A program made the position numbers and the translations under genes. 5,322 nt of DNA from JALZAH01 sp051000755 (GTDB lineage: Bacteria; Actinomycetota; Acidimicrobiia; Acidimicrobiales; Palsa-688). Shown one piece after another: positions 1 through 4,485 of the stretch. Positions within the stretch are counted from its first letter, which is position 1, and each line of letters begins with the position of its first letter. The notes beneath the pieces are model-generated. The model was not told the DNA's origin. It did not search any database and worked only from the letters and a program-made list of their open reading frames with translations. The stretch lies in NCBI GenBank assembly GCA_051000755.1, contig JBPCNZ010000008.1:1-5322 (forward strand), written 5' to 3'.

Positions 1-1
1 C

Positions 2-373
2 CGCTTCGGTGACCAGCGAGTCCACGCCCTCCTCGGAGCCATCGCCATCAACCGCTTCGGACCCGACGGCTTCTCCAACCGGACACTCAAACCCCTCGTC
101 GCGCCCCTCCTCGGCGTCGAGGTGGACGACATCTCCGCGGGGATGATGACCTACGACCTGCGAAGACTTCGTCTCCACGGGCTCATCAAGCGCATCCCTC
201 ACACCAACCGCTACCGACCCACCCCGCTCGGCTGGAGAACCGCCTGGTTCTTCCACCACGCCTACAACCGTTTCACCCGCACCGCCCTCGCCGACCTCGC
301 CGACCCCAACAGCCCCGCCCCGCTACGCCGAGCCCTCGACGACCTCGCCACCCGATCCGGAATCGCCGCCTGA
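2..373 (+). CDS. Conserved protein of unknown function, winged-helix-like C-terminal part (5' end outside window)
   Basis: The reading frame is open from the first full codon at base 2 to the TGA at 371-373, giving 123 residues with no stop. The gene therefore begins before the window, and an apparent internal start near 122 is not the true one. The central part reads TYDLRRLRLHGLIKRIPHT, followed by NRYRPTPLGWRTAWF. This is a helix, then a turn with basic residues, then a short beta-like stretch ending in TPLG, as in winged-helix DNA-binding domains. Similar C-termini occur in unannotated actinobacterial proteins I recall seeing near mobile DNA, but I cannot name the family. The tail is Ala/Asp/Leu-rich and probably helical. 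Codon use (C or G at most third positions) supports real coding. DNA binding is inferred, not shown. It converges on the minus-strand gene that ends at 429. Confidence 0.75.
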   Translation, partial: RFGDQRVHALLGAIAINRFGPDGFSNRTLKPLVAPLLGVEVDDISAGMMTYDLRRLRLHGLIKRIPHTNRYRPTPLGWRTAWFFHHAYNRFTRTALADLADPNSPAPLRRALDDLATRSGIAA

Positions 374-384
374 ACAGCCACCAA

Positions 385-400
385 AGTCAAAAACTTGACT
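385..400. terminator. Possible bidirectional terminator hairpin between convergent genes
   Basis: AGTCAA (385-390) and TTGACT (395-400) are perfect inverted repeats around an AAAC loop, in the 55-bp gap between two convergent stop codons. The stem is short and AT-rich and has no clear U-tract, so the terminator role is inferred mainly from position. A second dyad, CCGACT (408-413) with AGTCGG (431-436), runs into the minus-strand stop codon. Confidence 0.3.
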
Positions 401-428
401 CAAACCTCCGACTCCGCCGGACAAAGGC

Positions 429-719
429 CTAGTCGGGGACGCGCACCGACGGACTGGACATCTCGGCCCACACGAGAGACGACGCCAAGTCGTAGGGGAT
501 GCACAGGGTAGCGATGAGATCGTCGATGGCCTCGGAGAGTGACTTCCCGCAATGGGTGACCCTCCAAGCCGCCTCGTACGGATCGGCGACGACCGTGGTG
601 GCGGTGGCACACCTGGCGAGAGATGGGATGAACGCATCCGGCTCAAGCATCCATGGCCCCATGAACGTCCATCCGACTCCTTCGGGACTCGCCTCGGTCA
701 CCAGGGTCTGGAGCGACAT
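429..719 (-). CDS. Hypothetical protein, 96 residues
   Basis: I do not recognise this protein. It runs from ATG at 719 to TAG at 429-431. A GAAGG motif lies a few bases upstream of the ATG, which supports this start, and third codon positions are mostly G or C. It begins MSLQTLVTEASPEG, has no signal peptide or membrane segment, and its C-terminal half (AWRVTHCGKSLSEAIDDLIA) is predicted helical. Two Cys residues are scattered rather than paired. It lies 153 bp downstream of the VIT transporter on the same strand, so the two could be co-transcribed. Its frame is the same as the transporter's, and no stop separates the transporter's TGA from this ATG. It could also be the C-terminal relic of a longer protein, since the frame stays open upstream of the ATG. 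Confidence 0.6.
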   Translation of the reverse strand: MSLQTLVTEASPEGVGWTFMGPWMLEPDAFIPSLARCATATTVVADPYEAAWRVTHCGKSLSEAIDDLIATLCIPYDLASSLVWAEMSSPSVRVPD

Positions 720-872
720 TCTTGACCTTCGCAGATTCCGACACCAGCCCGCGATACGGACAACTGCGCCGATGGGCTCCAGCGTAGGCGGATACGGGAT
801 CTTGTCAATGGGGGAGCGGAGGTTTGTGAGCTCATCTTTGGCCGAACTCGGCGAGATGGGCCAGCCCGAGGC

Positions 873-1715
873 TCAGATGAGGGCATGGGCAGCCGTTCCG
901 AGGGCGTAGGTGGCGGCCATGGTGATGCTGCCGACCAGCAGGTTGCGCAGGGTGGCCCGACCGGTGGGCGCAGCGCCGAGCCGGGCTGCGAGGTACCCGG
1001 TGAGGGCCAGGCCGGCCAGGACTGCGGCCACGCAGACAGCGATCCGGACACTCGCGGGGGGCAGTAGGATTGCTAGCAGGGAAACCAGCCCGCCGATGAG
1101 ATAGGACACCGCCGAGGCGGACGCAGCCTCCCAGGGTTTGACCAGATCACCGAGGTCGATCCCGAGCTCCGCTTCGGCATGGGCGGCGAGTGCGTCGCGG
1201 GCGGTGAGCTCGACGGCGACCTGGCGGGCCAGTCGCAGCGACAGACCTCGTTGCATGTACAGGTGGGCAAGCTCATCGAGCTCCTCGTCAGGGATGGTCT
1301 CGAGCTCGCCGCGCTGGATGTGCAGGAGCGCTTCTTGGCTGTCGCGCTGAGCCCGGACCGAGGTGAACTCCCCGCCGCCCATCGAGAGGGCTCCGGCGAC
1401 CAAGCCTGACAGTCCGGCGAAGACGAGCGCCGTGGTGCCCGTGGTGGCCGCGGCGACGCCGACGACCAGGCCTGCGGTGCTGGTGATCCCGTCGTTGCAG
1501 CCCAGCACCCCGGCCCGCAGGCGGTTCAGCCGGCTGACCGATGTGGACAAAAGGTGGGCAGACGCATGGGGAGGAAGTCCCTCGTCTGCCTCGACCTCCG
1601 GCGGTACCGATGGACTCGTTGTCCCGGGATCGTCCGGGTCGGACCCCGTCCCGCCGCGGGGGTCGGTCGGGGCAGGCGCGCCGGGGGTCGCCTCGGTCCA
1701 AGGGTCGTCGGTCAT
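873..1715 (-). CDS. VIT1/CCC1 family integral membrane transporter (probable iron/manganese)
   Basis: A 280-residue protein running from ATG at 1715 to TGA at 873-875. Residues 1-60 are an acidic, Pro/Gly-rich cytosolic tail. The family core follows: TM1 about 68-90, after the characteristic LNRLRAGVLGCNDGITS; TM2 about 93-112, ending in the signature SMGGGEFTSV (111-120); a charged helical cytosolic domain about 120-195 rich in Glu, which in this family binds metal; then TM3-TM5 at about 198-218, 222-245 and 256-278. Five membrane spans and this motif order match VIT1/CCC1 proteins, which move Fe2+ or Mn2+ across membranes out of the cytosol. The exact substrate here is inferred. The frame is open back to 1892, but that upstream part is leftover MMPL sequence. 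ATG 1715 was chosen because it gives the usual hydrophilic N-terminus and has GGGG about 8 bases upstream, which is a weak ribosome site. Confidence 0.9.
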   Translation of the reverse strand: MTDDPWTEATPGAPAPTDPRGGTGSDPDDPGTTSPSVPPEVEADEGLPPHASAHLLSTSVSRLNRLRAGVLGCNDGITSTAGLVVGVAAATTGTTALVFAGLSGLVAGALSMGGGEFTSVRAQRDSQEALLHIQRGELETIPDEELDELAHLYMQRGLSLRLARQVAVELTARDALAAHAEAELGIDLGDLVKPWEAASASAVSYLIGGLVSLLAILLPPASVRIAVCVAAVLAGLALTGYLAARLGAAPTGRATLRNLLVGSITMAATYALGTAAHALI

Positions 1716-1798
1716 GAGCGGACCCCAGTCTGGTCCCCGCAGACCTGGTTGGGCTGCATTGGCATCGTCCCGGCTGCCCCCGCAGGTGCACCACCGGC

Positions 1799-1828
1799 CT
1801 GCTGACGACTTCCCGTCGGTCTCAGCAG
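1799..1828. repeat. Stem-loop in the leader of the VIT transporter gene
   Basis: CTGCTGA (1799-1805) pairs perfectly with TCAGCAG (1822-1828). Inside it, CGAC (1806-1809) pairs with GTCG (1815-1818) around a TTCCC loop, leaving a 3-base bulge. It lies about 85 bp upstream of the transporter's ATG, between it and the MMPL remnant. It could be a terminator without a U-tract, a leader structure or an operator; nothing distinguishes these. Confidence 0.4.
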
Positions 1829-1869
1829 CACGTCTGACGGAGGGGGCAACCGGCGATCGGGACTGACGA

Positions 1870-2086
1870 TCCGGCCGGCCAGTTACGACCACGATCAGGC
1901 CCTGTTCACCGCCGAAGTGGGCGGCCGCCGCCTTCGACGACGATGCCCGGGGGTCGATCTGGCCGCCCGACTTGAGGTGGGGGAGGCCCCCGTTCCGACG
2001 ACGACGAGCACAAGGAAGATCACGGCTGCGCCGATGAGCACGAAACGGTGCCGGCAGGCGGCGAATGATCCGAGGCGGTTGAGCAT
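1870..2086 (-). pseudogene. MMPL-family RND exporter, N-terminal fragment, frameshifted and truncated
   Basis: From ATG 2086 the frame reads MLNRLGSFAACRHRFVLIG, followed by a hydrophobic segment (AAVIFLVLVVVG). This is the usual start of actinobacterial MMPL exporters (short basic N-terminus, then TM1). The frame then degenerates into Arg-rich sequence ending at 1895. In the +2 frame after about 1990 the family pattern resumes: GLPHLKSGGQIDPRASSSKA, then AAAHFGGEQGLIVVVTG, matching the start of the periplasmic loop in these proteins. One net frameshift near 1985-1995 thus splits it. Only about 75 of the usual 700 or more residues remain before the VIT transporter's own N-terminus, so the gene is dead even without the frameshift. 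The start has a good ribosome site: AGGAG at 2095-2099, 8 bases from the ATG. The left end is approximate; the resumed frame runs on in phase with the transporter. Confidence 0.72.
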
Positions 2087-2117
2087 GACATCGACTCCTG
2101 GAGAGGTGCGGGGGTGT

Positions 2118-2149
2118 CAGGGCCCGTTGTGATCGTTACGTGGGCCCTG
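2118..2149. repeat. Perfect 8-bp inverted repeat upstream of the MMPL remnant
   Basis: CAGGGCCC (2118-2125) and GGGCCCTG (2142-2149) are exact reverse complements around a 16-base loop. They lie in the leader about 20 bp upstream of the MMPL remnant's AGGAG. The 9-mer CCTGGCCGG also occurs twice, at 2146-2154 and 2190-2198. It could be an operator or an mRNA hairpin; there is no U-tract on either strand. Confidence 0.4.
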
Positions 2150-2254
2150 GCCGGGCGTCATGGCCCGTTCCCCTCTGGGCGGCGCTGTTCCTGGCCGGCG
2201 GCGTGGTCGTTCGGGCCGTGACGCACCGCCCCCGCTTCGCTCCCCGGAACCAGA

Positions 2255-2330
2255 CCATGTGATGCATACACTCCCCGTAATAGTCTTTTCCATATGGTGT
2301 TAAGATTACTATTGAGTACTATTCAGTCCC
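2255..2330. promoter_or_regulatory. AT-rich island with tandem 10-mers; possible operator/promoter or recombination site
   Basis: This stretch is far richer in A/T than the rest of the window. It holds two tandem 10-mers differing at one base, ACTATTGAGT (2308-2317) and ACTATTCAGT (2318-2327). It also has an AATAGT (2279-2284) in inverted orientation to their ACTATT, and the 8-bp palindrome CCATATGG (2290-2297). The second 10-mer overlaps the recombinase stop codon (2323-2325). Read on the minus strand, TTAACA followed 15 bases later by TATTAC could be a weak promoter for the MMPL remnant, and the repeats could bind a TetR-type regulator often found with MMPL genes. No regulator gene is present. 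The repeats at the edge of a recombinase gene could instead belong to an attachment site. Confidence 0.35.
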
Positions 2331-2764
2331 ACGCCCAGCTCGGTCCTCCGTAGTGCTCGGTGAGGGTACGCAAGGAGAGGTGGCCGAAGATCTTTTGGAG
2401 GATCGGGAGGGGGCAGCCGGTGCCGGTGAGTTCTCGGATGCAGGTGTCGCGGAATTGGTGGAGGGTCCAGCCTGTAGCGGCGGTGAAGACCTCGGCGGTT
2501 CGCCGGCGGGGCAGGCGGGCGCGTCCGGTTTGGGGCGTCGAGGTCGAGGTTGGCCACGGGCCGCAGGGGTCGACGCTCGGCTAGGAACAGCGGGCCATTG
2601 GAGCGGTCGTCGATCTGCCGTGGGAGGAGGTGGGCGGTGTGGGTGTACCAGTTCACTCGCCGGGGTCTTCCGCCTTTGCCCACCACGGTGACGGTCTTGT
2701 CGTCGAGGTCGAGGTCGTCGACGTTAAGACCGAGCGCCTCGTCACAGCGTCTTTTCGCCAACGG
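2323..2764 (-). pseudogene. Tyrosine recombinase (phage-integrase type), catalytic domain remnant with one frameshift
   Basis: The minus strand encodes RRCDEALGLNVDDLDLDD, then KTVTVVGKGGRPRRVNW, the start of the integrase catalytic domain with its first active-site Arg (in RCDEAL, codon near 2749) and the beta-hairpin Lys (VVGKGG). Near 2537 the frame shifts. In the shifted frame the domain continues: TPQTGRARLPRRRTAEVF, GWTLHQFRDTC (the HxxR box), ILQKIFGHLSLRTLTEHYGG (the box II His and the nucleophile Tyr) and a short tail ending in TGA at 2323-2325. All key residues are thus present once the frame is restored. The N-terminal DNA-binding domain cannot be recognised upstream, so the gene is both frameshifted and probably 5'-truncated. 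The unshifted frame stays open as far as 3070, but its upstream half does not resemble an integrase. Related recombinases mobilise Tn554-like and other integrative elements; the specific group is unknown. Confidence 0.75.
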
Positions 2765-2780
2765 GAAGATCCTGGCGGCG

Positions 2781-2912
2781 CCATACGGCTTCGAGCTAGC
2801 GGGGGGGATGACATGGCGATCGGGATCGCGGCGCAGTGGTCGACGCTCGATCCCGGTGCTGGGATCGAGCGTCGGCCCAGCCCTGCAAAGGCACCAGTAC
2901 GGCTTGAAGCTG
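2781..2912. repeat. Pair of diverged direct repeats flanking a hairpin
   Basis: CCATACGGCTTCGAGCTAGC (2781-2800) and CCAGTACGGCTTGAAGCTGG (2893-2912) match at most positions with one single-base gap. On the minus strand both encode a KPY motif (SSKPYGA and SFKPYWC). The copies lie about 110 bp apart on either side of the 2841-2874 hairpin, which suggests an old tandem duplication or the flanks of a small insertion. Confidence 0.4.
2841..2874. repeat. Perfect 14-bp inverted repeat (strong hairpin)
   Basis: CGACGCTCGATCCC (2841-2854) and GGGATCGAGCGTCG (2861-2874) are exact reverse complements with a 6-base loop GGTGCT. Allowing one mismatch, the stem extends to 17 bp. The 11-mer GTCGACGCTCG at its left end (2839-2849) recurs at 2569-2579 inside the recombinase remnant. 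No U-tract follows on either strand. It could be a terminator of the U-less type, a protein-binding palindrome or a transposon-related end. Confidence 0.6.
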
Positions 2913-3119
2913 GCCACCACCGTGACCTGAGCCTCGGACCAGGGGGCCAACCGGCCGACACCCACAACAGCTACGCTCACCTGCACGGTGACGTCAAGAC
3001 GGTCGACCAGGCCAGCCAGCCCGCGTCGCTCCCAACCCGTGGTTCTACGTCGCCCTCCAGCCACCGGCAATCCTATCGACGAATGATGTTCCTACTGTTT
3101 TGTGATGATGACTTGCCGA

Positions 3120-3269
3120 TCAGAGTCGTGATCGCGAACGGCCCCGGTTTCTGCCGAAGAGCCACAGGGCGGCGACAATGATCAAGATCCAGAGGAGCGG
3201 GTGCACGACGAGACCGAGCACGGCGGCCACAACAACGATCACGACAGCGATCACGATATCGAATAACAC
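3120..3269 (-). CDS. Small hydrophobic membrane protein, 49 residues
   Basis: A short gene with a GTG start at 3269 and TGA at 3120-3122. A perfect AGGAGG (3278-3283 on the complement) lies 8 bases before the GTG, which makes this start convincing. The product begins MLFDIVIAVVIVVVAAVLGL, continues VVHPLLWILIIVAALWLFG and ends in a basic tail RNRGRSRSRL. That is two closely spaced hydrophobic segments (about residues 4-21 and 24-38, turning at HP) with a positive C-terminus, expected to lie in the cytosol. Similar tiny hydrophobic proteins are common in actinobacteria, but their role is unknown to me. It lies 70 bp downstream of the DUF6458-like gene on the same strand, so the pair is likely co-transcribed. 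Confidence 0.75.
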   Translation of the reverse strand: MLFDIVIAVVIVVVAAVLGLVVHPLLWILIIVAALWLFGRNRGRSRSRL

Positions 3270-3339
3270 AGCAGATACCTCCTGAAGGCAGGGCAGCCCG
3301 TCTTAGGCGTGCACTCGGAATCGATGGGTGAGGCCGCTG

Positions 3340-3624
3340 CTAGTACCGGCGTTCCTCTTCGACGAAGCCGGCGGGCTCCTCGACGACAGGCTGTCCGCGG
3401 CGGTCAAGCCGGGAACGTCCGGAAGCGACCCGGGTGCGTCGGTAGCTTCCGACGCCGCCCCAGGAGCTCCAGAAGAACAACGACAGGACGAGACCGACGA
3501 TCCCGACGGTCATGAGGATCAGGCCAATCTTGTTGATGTTGAACCCGTGGCTATTGTTGACCTTTACAGCGAAGTCCATGATCGCTCCGACAGCGATAAG
3601 GAAGATGCTTGTTCCTGCGCCCAT
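3340..3624 (-). CDS. DUF6458-like small membrane protein, 94 residues
   Basis: From ATG 3624 to TAG 3340-3342. The protein begins MGAGTSIFLIAVGAIMDFAV, has a short polar loop (KVNNSHGFNINKI) and a second hydrophobic segment (GLILMTVGIVGLVLSLFFW), then the SSWGG turn and a basic, Arg-rich C-terminal tail. This is the pattern of the actinobacterial DUF6458 family: two membrane helices with TM1 starting at residue 5 or so, and FWSSWGG after TM2. Its function is unknown. The frame extends upstream to 3666, but 3624 fits the family start and has GAGGG about 8 bases upstream, so I prefer it. It is the first gene of a probable two-gene unit with the 49-residue membrane protein. The charged tail presumably faces the cytosol (inferred from the positive-inside rule). 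Confidence 0.85.
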   Translation of the reverse strand: MGAGTSIFLIAVGAIMDFAVKVNNSHGFNINKIGLILMTVGIVGLVLSLFFWSSWGGVGSYRRTRVASGRSRLDRRGQPVVEEPAGFVEEERRY

Positions 3625-3653
3625 GTGGCTCACCCTCTTTTTCGGCTGAGAGC

Positions 3654-3678
3654 GGGAGGCTCCCATGCACCTAGGGAG
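3654..3678. repeat. Clustered GGGAG/CTCCC inverted repeats in the DUF6458 leader
   Basis: GGGAG (3654-3658), CTCCC (3660-3664) and GGGAG (3674-3678) allow two alternative pairings of the central CTCCC. They lie between the candidate promoter and the ATG at 3624, where an operator or leader structure could act. The arms are only 5 bp, so this may be chance. Confidence 0.25.
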
Positions 3679-3683
3679 ACTGT

Positions 3684-3709
3684 TCCCCTACCATCTGTGT
3701 TCACAAACC
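3684..3709 (-). promoter_or_regulatory. Candidate SigB/SigF-type promoter for the DUF6458/small membrane protein unit
   Basis: Read on the minus strand, GGTTT (3709-3705) is followed after exactly 16 bases by GGGGA (3688-3684). Stress sigma factors of the SigB/SigF group in actinobacteria recognise GTTT, a spacer of about 15-17, then GGGTA. The -35 matches fully and the -10 in four of five bases. It lies about 60 bp upstream of the ATG at 3624, a sensible distance. Short motifs of this kind occur by chance. Confidence 0.35.
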
Positions 3710-3781
3710 GCAGGCGGTCTGTTGATGGCGGGAGCGCCTGTTAGACCCCGAGAAGGTCGAGGTCCTCGCTGGCGCGGTCGC

Positions 3782-3908
3782 TTGGACGAGATCGAAGGCG
3801 ACGGCGGTATGAGCCACGACGGAGGCGCCGGCCCTCGCTGGTGGCAGCGAGCCAGTCAGCTTCCGAGGCATCGCCCGGGCAGCAGGCGTCTCCCGCTCCT
3901 GGCTCTAC
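3782..3908 (+). pseudogene. DUF6262-like transposon protein, central fragment, broken at both ends
   Basis: The plus strand at 3840-3908 encodes GSEPVSFRGIARAAGVSRSW plus LY. This closely follows the helix-turn-helix core of DUF6262/TnpC-type proteins found next to tyrosine recombinases in actinobacterial transposons (pattern: PV(S/T)F..VARAAGVSRSWLY). The family normally continues with a short acidic stretch and a coiled coil; here the sequence departs right after SWLY at 3908, where a reductase fragment on the other strand begins. Upstream in this frame is a TGA at 3810-3812. In another frame, LDEIEGDGG (3782-3808) resembles the family's stretch just before the core, so a frameshift or small insertion separates the two. 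No N-terminus is visible. In Tn554-like elements this protein works with recombinases; the remnant at 2323-2764 could be from a related element, but nothing proves that they belonged together. Confidence 0.55.
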
Positions 3909-3911
3909 CTG

Positions 3912-4228
3912 GCCTGTGCACAGCGAATGGTCCGTCGCCCTTCGACACCGGCGTGTTTGGCGGCGACGGTGATGTGCTGGCCGGCGTTGAAGGCGAAGGT
4001 GTCGCTCAGCTCGGCGGGCACGCGCAGGGTCACGGCCACGGTGTCGTCGGTGAGGCGGGTGATCTCGGAAACGGTGAGGTGATGGGTCCGGGGTACTGCG
4101 CCATTCACAGTCAGGGAGCAGGCCCGGGTGCCGTGCTCGATGGCGTGGAGGTGACCGGCAGGTCCGCCAGCGGCCAGGGTGGCGCACGACCCGAGGTCGG
4201 CCTTCGGCTGCTCCATCCGCTCCGTCAT
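3912..4228 (-). pseudogene. PaaE-like ferredoxin-type oxidoreductase, N-terminal fragment, frameshifted and truncated
   Basis: The minus strand encodes HHLTVSEITRLTDDTVAVTL, then RVPAELSDTFAFNAGQHITV. This is the beginning of the FAD-binding barrel of PaaE-type reductases, which pass electrons from NADPH to the phenylacetyl-CoA epoxidase or similar oxygenases. The family then has RRxYSLC, whose Arg-x-Tyr-Ser binds FAD. Here GRRT (to 3929) is followed in frame by IRCAQAR and a stop, while SLCTG appears one base out of phase (3926-3912), so a single-base deletion falls within the motif. After SLCTG the similarity stops, and the NAD(P)- and [2Fe-2S]-binding parts are absent. Third codon positions are overwhelmingly G or C back to ATG 4228 (MTERMEQ), so coding extends there. 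The N-terminal extension of about 45 residues is unusual for the family. ATG 4216, with GGAG just upstream, is another possible start. Confidence 0.65.
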
Positions 4229-4485
4229 GTGGGAGGCCGGTGCGGTGCGGTCGGTGGCCGGATAGGCGCTCTCCCGGCCACCGGGACCGGACGCCGCCTC
4301 GAATGCCAGCTGTGTGAAGCAACTCGGGTGGGGGTTTGGGGGCGTGGGCCGTGGGCGGGGGGGAGGACGGAGGTGGGATGGCCGGGAGGGGTAGTGGTGG
4401 GGTGGCTTTGGAGGCGAGGTGGGCGATGGATCGGAGGGTGGATGCGGATGTGGGTAAGGGGCGTCCGGCGGAGCCGGTTTCGAGG
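4229..4485. other. Strand-asymmetric G-rich tract with quadruplex potential
   Basis: The plus strand at 4326-4470 is packed with G-runs: 4326-4328, 4330-4334, 4338-4342, 4346-4348, 4353-4355 and 4357-4363, among others, joined by short loops. This meets the usual four-run quadruplex pattern several times over. Minus-strand frames through it are almost pure Pro/His/Ser (for example PPSDPSPTSPPKPPHHYPSR) and do not look like a folded protein. Between 4229 and 4320 the frame of the PaaE-like fragment stays open with coding-like third positions, so decayed 5' sequence of that gene may lie there. Confidence 0.5.

Larger units (their letters stand above)
2765..3119. other. Stretch without a secure gene
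   Basis: The minus-strand frame of the recombinase remnant stays open here (starting at 3070, MPVAGGRRRTTG), but I recognise no domain in it. A plus-strand frame is also open and contains DTHNSYAHLHGDVKT near 2960-3000. That weakly recalls the end of another recombinase, but it is too short to call. The stretch holds the hairpin at 2841-2874 and a pair of diverged direct repeats, described separately. It is probably decayed DNA from the same insertion as the recombinase. Confidence 0.4.

Noticed and set aside
1363..1866. A 167-codon plus-strand frame
   Set aside because: It is the antisense shadow of the VIT transporter, which has clear membrane segments and family motifs.
1716..1892. N-terminal extension of the VIT transporter from GTG 1892
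   Set aside because: The upstream 59 codons continue the shifted frame of the MMPL remnant and resemble no VIT N-terminus; ATG 1715 gives a typical length.
2950..3040. Plus-strand NSYAHLHGDVKT as the end of a second tyrosine recombinase
   Set aside because: Only about a dozen residues recall the TYAHL-type ending; no HxxR box or earlier motif is readable upstream on that strand.
3065..3118. CGGCAA/TTGCCG inverted repeat as terminator of the small membrane protein gene
   Set aside because: The arms are 6 bp with a loop of over 40 bases and no U-tract, so it is unlikely to form or to terminate.
3741..4322. A 193-codon minus-strand frame rich in Arg and Pro
   Set aside because: It is mostly an out-of-frame reading of the PaaE-like fragment. 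Only its SLCTG stretch is meaningful, as the shifted continuation of that gene.
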